Shown: in pieces, positions 60,657 to 64,000 of the stretch | How the letters are laid out: the number at the start of each line of letters is the position of its first letter | Numbering within the stretch: position 1 is the first letter of the stretch | Assembly (NCBI GenBank): GCA_910580235.1 | Contig: CAJTVU010000006.1 | Span: forward strand, 124,001 to 188,000 | Reading direction: 5' to 3' | DNA length: 64,000 bases | Origin: an uncultured Dorea sp. | GTDB lineage: Bacteria > Bacillota > Clostridia > Lachnospirales > Lachnospiraceae | The notes under the pieces: model-generated | Seen by the model: the letters and a program-made list of their open reading frames with translations, nothing else | Databases searched by the model: none | Told to the model about the DNA's origin: nothing | Position numbers and translations under genes: made by a program

Positions 60657-60755
60657 AGGGCCCATAAAACATGAGAAAGCAGCCCGATTATGGCGGATTT
60701 CGAATGTTTTCAGGATGTGTGGACAAAGAGAAAAAACATTTTGTGGGGGACTGAT

Positions 60756-61334
60756 ATGAAGACAATATATATATTCCTGACGAAGAGTACGACAATCTGC
60801 TCAAGGCTGATCTATATGGCTACGAGAAGTGAATTCACCCATGCAGCGATTTCTCTGGACGACAGTTTTGACAAATTGTACACCTTCTCAAGAAAGCACA
60901 GATATTTGCCGCTCCCGGCCGGATTTGTGACGGAAAGCATGTATGACGGGATCATGGGAGATTCCGATAATATGAGGTGCGGCGTTTACAGGCTCAATAT
61001 AACGAACAATACATATAACAAGCTGGAGACTATATTAAATGATATGGAATTCCATCGCTCCAAATACAGGTACAGTATACTGGGGCTTCTGTTCTGCTGG
61101 TTTAATAAGGCGTTTGAAAGGGAAGATCACTGCTTCTGCTCGCAGTTCGTCTACCGTACTCTGAGCGAATCAGAAGCGATCCAGCATAACAGGCTCTCTT
61201 CTCTTGTAAGGCCCATGGATCTGCCGGATCTGCCGGAGGCGATGGAGGTGTTCAAAGGGACGATCGGAGATCTTCGGCTTAACGGCCTTATGCCGATGCC
61301 TGGGGAGGCGTCGATGTTCAGGAGAAATATGTAG
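60756..61334 (+). CDS. Permuted NlpC/P60-like (YiiX-type) cysteine peptidase-like protein
   Basis: 192 residues, no signal peptide. FTHAAISLDDS places a His and HCFCSQFVYRTL a Cys in the order seen in permuted papain-like/YiiX proteins (His before Cys); FLTKSTTICSRLIYMAT starts the fold. Such proteins may cleave peptidoglycan or lipid amides; uncertain. The ATG at 60756 after GTGGGGGAC is preferred to 60690. Confidence 0.6.
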   Translation: MKTIYIFLTKSTTICSRLIYMATRSEFTHAAISLDDSFDKLYTFSRKHRYLPLPAGFVTESMYDGIMGDSDNMRCGVYRLNITNNTYNKLETILNDMEFHRSKYRYSILGLLFCWFNKAFEREDHCFCSQFVYRTLSESEAIQHNRLSSLVRPMDLPDLPEAMEVFKGTIGDLRLNGLMPMPGEASMFRRNM

Positions 61335-61393
61335 GAGATGAATAATTTCCAACGACATGTTAATACTTACAGGAAAAGAGAAAGGGGTATGGC

Positions 61394-61609
61394 ATGTCAG
61401 GAAAGAAGAATAAACCAATCAAGCTTGAAGAGCTGACACAGGAAGAGAAGGTCAAATATGAGATAGCGGAGGAGCTGGGGCTTCTTGATAAAGTCCTCGC
61501 GGAAGGATGGCGCTCCCTCTCTTCTAAAGAGACCGGAAGGATAGGCGGCCTCCTGGCCGGGAGAAGGCGGGAGGACATAAAAAGTAACGAAAATATTACG
61601 AATAGTTAA
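61394..61609 (+). CDS. Small acid-soluble spore protein, alpha/beta type
   Basis: 71 residues. KYEIAEELGLLDKVLAEGWRS and SSKETGRIGGLLAGRR form the SASP helix-turn-helix with the GRIGG core; the variant form common in Clostridia. Binds spore DNA and protects it from UV. Shows the organism can sporulate. Confidence 0.82.
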   Translation: MSGKKNKPIKLEELTQEEKVKYEIAEELGLLDKVLAEGWRSLSSKETGRIGGLLAGRRREDIKSNENITNS

Positions 61610-61635
61610 CAAGTATGAACATTTTCGCCGGGAGG

Positions 61636-61664
61636 TTGAAAAGGGTTTATCCTTTTGCTATAAT
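61636..61664 (+). promoter_or_regulatory. Promoter of the glycosyltransferase gene
   Basis: TTGAAA (61636-61641), 17-nt spacer, TATAAT (61659-61664), 30 nt upstream of the start. Confidence 0.75.
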
Positions 61665-61694
61665 CTAACAACCGAAGCGTGAGCAGAAGGTGAG

Positions 61695-62399
61695 ATGGGT
61701 GAGATTATGGACAAGAGGATAAGTGTTTTAGATGTAGAGATAGATGGGATTACTGCAAAAGAAGCCATGAGGAGCGCCATGGAGTATATTGCGCTTGAGC
61801 AGGTGAATGTCATTGAGTTCGTAACCGCTGCAAGCCTGATGCGGATCCAGGAGGAGGAAGGGCTGCGCGAGGAAGTGTGCCGGTTCGATCTTGTGCTGGC
61901 CGGGGATCGGGCGGTGCTGGAAGCGGCGGAAGTATCGGAGCGCAAGTTCTTTTTAGAGACCGAGAACCGTGTGTTCTTAAAAATGTTCCTGCGATACCTC
62001 CATAAGAACCACATGAGGATCTACCTGTTGGCAGAATCCGAGGAAGAGGCGGAAGAGGTTTACCGCTATCTGGAATATTACTATCGGGGGATCCAGATTG
62101 TCGGGCTTGCGAAAGTGTCGGCAACGGACAGGTCGGACGATATGCTGGTGAACGCCATTAACGGAGGCGAGGTGGACTGTATTTTCTCCATGTTGTCCTC
62201 ACCCCTTCAGGAAGAGCTCATCGCAGAGAATAAAGGAGTCTTGAACGCCCGGGTATTCATAGGGCTGGGGAAGGACATGCTCCCTGTGGGACAGGGAAAG
62301 ATGGGCGGAGGGAGATTCACCTGTCTTGTAGCGAAATATCTCTTTAAAAAGGAGATAGAGAAGCATAAAAGGATAGAGCAGATATATGCTGTAAAATAG
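61695..62399 (+). CDS. WecG/TagA/CpsF-type glycosyltransferase
   Basis: 234 residues, GT26 family (usual ~230-250), which adds ManNAc-type sugars to lipid-linked precursors of teichoic acid or capsule. VLDVEIDGITAKEA, FVTAASLMRIQEEEGLRE, VLAGDRAV (the TADG-like loop, with a changed Asp context), RIYLLAESEEEA and VFIGLGKDMLPVGQGK are recognisable. No partner glycan gene is adjacent. Confidence 0.8.
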   Translation: MGEIMDKRISVLDVEIDGITAKEAMRSAMEYIALEQVNVIEFVTAASLMRIQEEEGLREEVCRFDLVLAGDRAVLEAAEVSERKFFLETENRVFLKMFLRYLHKNHMRIYLLAESEEEAEEVYRYLEYYYRGIQIVGLAKVSATDRSDDMLVNAINGGEVDCIFSMLSSPLQEELIAENKGVLNARVFIGLGKDMLPVGQGKMGGGRFTCLVAKYLFKKEIEKHKRIEQIYAVK

Positions 62400-62402
62400 A
62401 AA

Positions 62403-62448
62403 AAAGAGGAAATCAACCAAAAAAGTGTGATTTCCTCTTTATTTTTTT
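62403..62448 (+). terminator. Glycosyltransferase terminator
   Basis: AAAGAGGAAATCA and TGATTTCCTCTTT are perfect 13-bp arms, followed by ATTTTTTT. Confidence 0.9.
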
Positions 62449-62551
62449 GGTAATATGTATTAAGATAGAAATCAAGAGTATGCTTTTTTGCTGAAAAATG
62501 GGAGTATTTGTTGTGGAAAATGCATATTGATAGAAGCGGAGGAAATAGAAT

Positions 62552-63640
62552 ATGATATCTAATCAGATACTTCAGAACACAGTGGAGGGCTTAAAGGCGA
62601 TTACGAGGATTGATTTCTGTGTTATGGACGTGGAAGGGAAGCCCTTGGCAAATACGTTCTCGGAGCAGCGCAGCTACGAGGACGATGTCCTGTCGTTCGT
62701 GAAATCTCCTGCTGACGGACAGGTCGTGCACGGGTATCAGTTCTTTAAGATCTATGACGAGCATCAGCTGGAGTACATCCTGCTGGCCAATGGGGGAAGC
62801 GACGATGTCTACATGGTGGGGAAGATCGCTGTGTTCCAGATACAGAACTTGCTGACCGCATATAAAGAACGATTTGACAAGGATAATTTCATTAAGAATC
62901 TGCTTCTTGATAATCTTCTTCTGGTGGATATTTATAACCGCGCCAAGAAATTACATATTGACACGGAGGTCAGGCGCGTTATATTTATAATTGAAACGAA
63001 GCATGAGAAGGACACGAATGCCCTTGATAATGTGCGGGGGCTTTTAGGCAGCAGGACGAAAGATTTCGTCACGGCGGTAGATGAGAAGAACATCATTGTG
63101 GTGAAGGAGCTGGAGCCTACGGACAGCCATAAGGAGCTGGAAAAGACGGCGCAGGGCTTTTACGATATCTTAAAAGAGGAAGGCGAGGAAGACATTCTGA
63201 TCGCCTATGGCACCGTCGTAGGCGATATCAAGGAAGTATCCAAATCCTATAAGGAGGCGAAGCTCGCGCTTGACGTAGGGAAGATATTTTTTGGCGAGAG
63301 GAGCATCATAGCTTATAGCACGCTGGGAATTGGGCGTTTAATCTATCAGCTTCCGATCCCTCTTTGTAAGATGTTCATCCGTGAGATCTTTGAAGGGAAA
63401 TCCCCGGATGATTTTGACGAGGAGACACTGGCTACCATTAACAAGTTTTTTGAGAATAACCTGAACGTGTCCGAGACGTCAAGACAATTGTACATCCACC
63501 GGAACACTCTCGTATATCGGCTGGATAAGCTCCAGAAGAGTACAGGGCTCGACCTTCGCGTGTTCGAAGACGCCATTACATTCAAGATCGCGCTTATGGT
63601 AGTCAGGTACATGAATTATATGGAGACGATGGAGTATTAG
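62552..63640 (+). CDS. CdaR/PucR-type transcriptional regulator
   Basis: 362 residues. N-terminal sensory part (FCVMDVEGKPLANTF), a GGDEF-like middle segment and a C-terminal helix-turn-helix, NVSETSRQLYIHRNTLVYRL (~315-334), typical of CdaR sugar-diacid regulators and PucR. Ligand unknown; lies alone before ftsE. Confidence 0.85.
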   Translation: MISNQILQNTVEGLKAITRIDFCVMDVEGKPLANTFSEQRSYEDDVLSFVKSPADGQVVHGYQFFKIYDEHQLEYILLANGGSDDVYMVGKIAVFQIQNLLTAYKERFDKDNFIKNLLLDNLLLVDIYNRAKKLHIDTEVRRVIFIIETKHEKDTNALDNVRGLLGSRTKDFVTAVDEKNIIVVKELEPTDSHKELEKTAQGFYDILKEEGEEDILIAYGTVVGDIKEVSKSYKEAKLALDVGKIFFGERSIIAYSTLGIGRLIYQLPIPLCKMFIREIFEGKSPDDFDEETLATINKFFENNLNVSETSRQLYIHRNTLVYRLDKLQKSTGLDLRVFEDAITFKIALMVVRYMNYMETMEY

Positions 63641-63657
63641 ATAATCAGGAGGAAGCT

Positions 63658-64000
63658 ATGATCGAATTAAAGGAAGTAACGAAAGAATATTCAAAAGGCG
63701 TTGCAGCGCTTAACGGCGTTAATCTGAAGATTGAGCCGGGAGAGTTCGTCTTTATCGTAGGAGACAGCGGCTCAGGGAAATCGACCCTTATCCGCCTTAT
63801 TATGAAAGAGCTGGATCCTACGTCCGGCACGATTGTCGTGAACGGGCAGGATCTGAATCGGATGAAGCACAGGAAGATCCCGATGTACAGGAGAGGGATC
63901 GGCGTCGTATTCCAGGATTTCCGGCTCCTGAAAGACAGGAATATCTATGAGAACATCGCTTTTGCACAGCGGGTAACGGAGATCTCTCCCAGGATCATCA
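63658..64000 (+). CDS. ftsE: Cell-division ATPase FtsE (cut by window end)
   Basis: First 114 residues only. IELKEVTKEYSKGVAALNGV, Walker A GDSGSGKST and the Q-loop VVFQDFRLLKDRNIYEN are FtsE signatures. FtsE with FtsX activates cell-wall hydrolases at division; ftsX would be expected beyond 64000. AGGAGG precedes ATG. Confidence 0.92.
   Translation, partial: MIELKEVTKEYSKGVAALNGVNLKIEPGEFVFIVGDSGSGKSTLIRLIMKELDPTSGTIVVNGQDLNRMKHRKIPMYRRGIGVVFQDFRLLKDRNIYENIAFAQRVTEISPRII

Noticed and set aside
1..64000. CRISPR array, integrase, transposase or rRNA
   Set aside because: No regularly spaced repeats, no recognisable integrase or transposase, and no rRNA were seen on reading.

Overview
The window looks like a chromosome segment of an anaerobic, spore-forming Clostridia member, most likely Lachnospiraceae. 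The reasons are an alpha/beta-type spore SASP gene, AddAB instead of RecBCD, a HAAS/DUF4097/PspC envelope module, a gut-clostridial ABC-F protein, and an in-frame-UGA gene with a bSECIS-like hairpin. No genus is claimed. Most genes lie on the + strand.

Layout. 0-13 kb is housekeeping: an ABC-F ribosome-protection ATPase, a convergent putative selenoprotein, DUF3841, a split purine end-pathway (PurO-type IMP cyclohydrolase plus free-standing AICAR formyltransferase), glmM, a CPBP protease, YitT, eno, secG, rnr and smpB. 13-18.8 kb is more AT-rich: a beta-propeller lipoprotein with an ABC permease/permease/ATPase set, a Fic protein, gene debris, and an hsp20 gene under a CIRCE-like operator. 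18.9-19.8 kb is decayed sequence.

19.84-38.59 kb is the most notable part: a strongly AT-rich, co-directional and tightly overlapping block of 15 genes that reads as one biosynthetic operon. It encodes a trans-polyprenyl diphosphate synthase, a UbiA prenyltransferase, four radical-SAM enzymes (SPL-like, two B12-domain type, one resembling tetraether-synthase/MJ0619-type enzymes), a TrpD-like phosphoribosyltransferase, three U32 proteins including a UbiU-like/UbiV-like adjacent pair with Fe-S cysteine spacing conserved, two methyltransferases (one an ICMT-like/SAM-MTase fusion), a second terpene-cyclase-fold protein, and an 1177-residue fusion of a secreted squalene-hopene-cyclase-like domain (DXDD acid motif present) to a MacB-type ABC permease, followed by its ATPase. 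My inference is an undescribed anaerobic pathway for a prenylated, hydroxylated, methylated and possibly cyclised lipid or quinone-like molecule made at the membrane and handled by a dedicated ABC system.

38.67-64 kb returns to GC-richer core genes: an Fe-S aldo/keto reductase, ssrA (tmRNA), an XRE regulator, an OmpR/histidine-kinase pair, hisH-hisF, ung, tRNA-Gly(CCC), a CPC-type metal P-type ATPase, a TPR lipoprotein, hflX, a dapF homologue with Ser at the first catalytic Cys, a PNPOx/Nim-like flavoprotein, addB-addA, the padR-HAAS-DUF4097-pspC operon with a perfect palindrome over its promoter, a cysteine-peptidase-like protein, a SASP, a WecG/TagA glycosyltransferase, a CdaR-type regulator and the start of ftsE. 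rnr-smpB and ssrA, often neighbours in Firmicutes, are here separated by the AT-rich 13-38.6 kb region.
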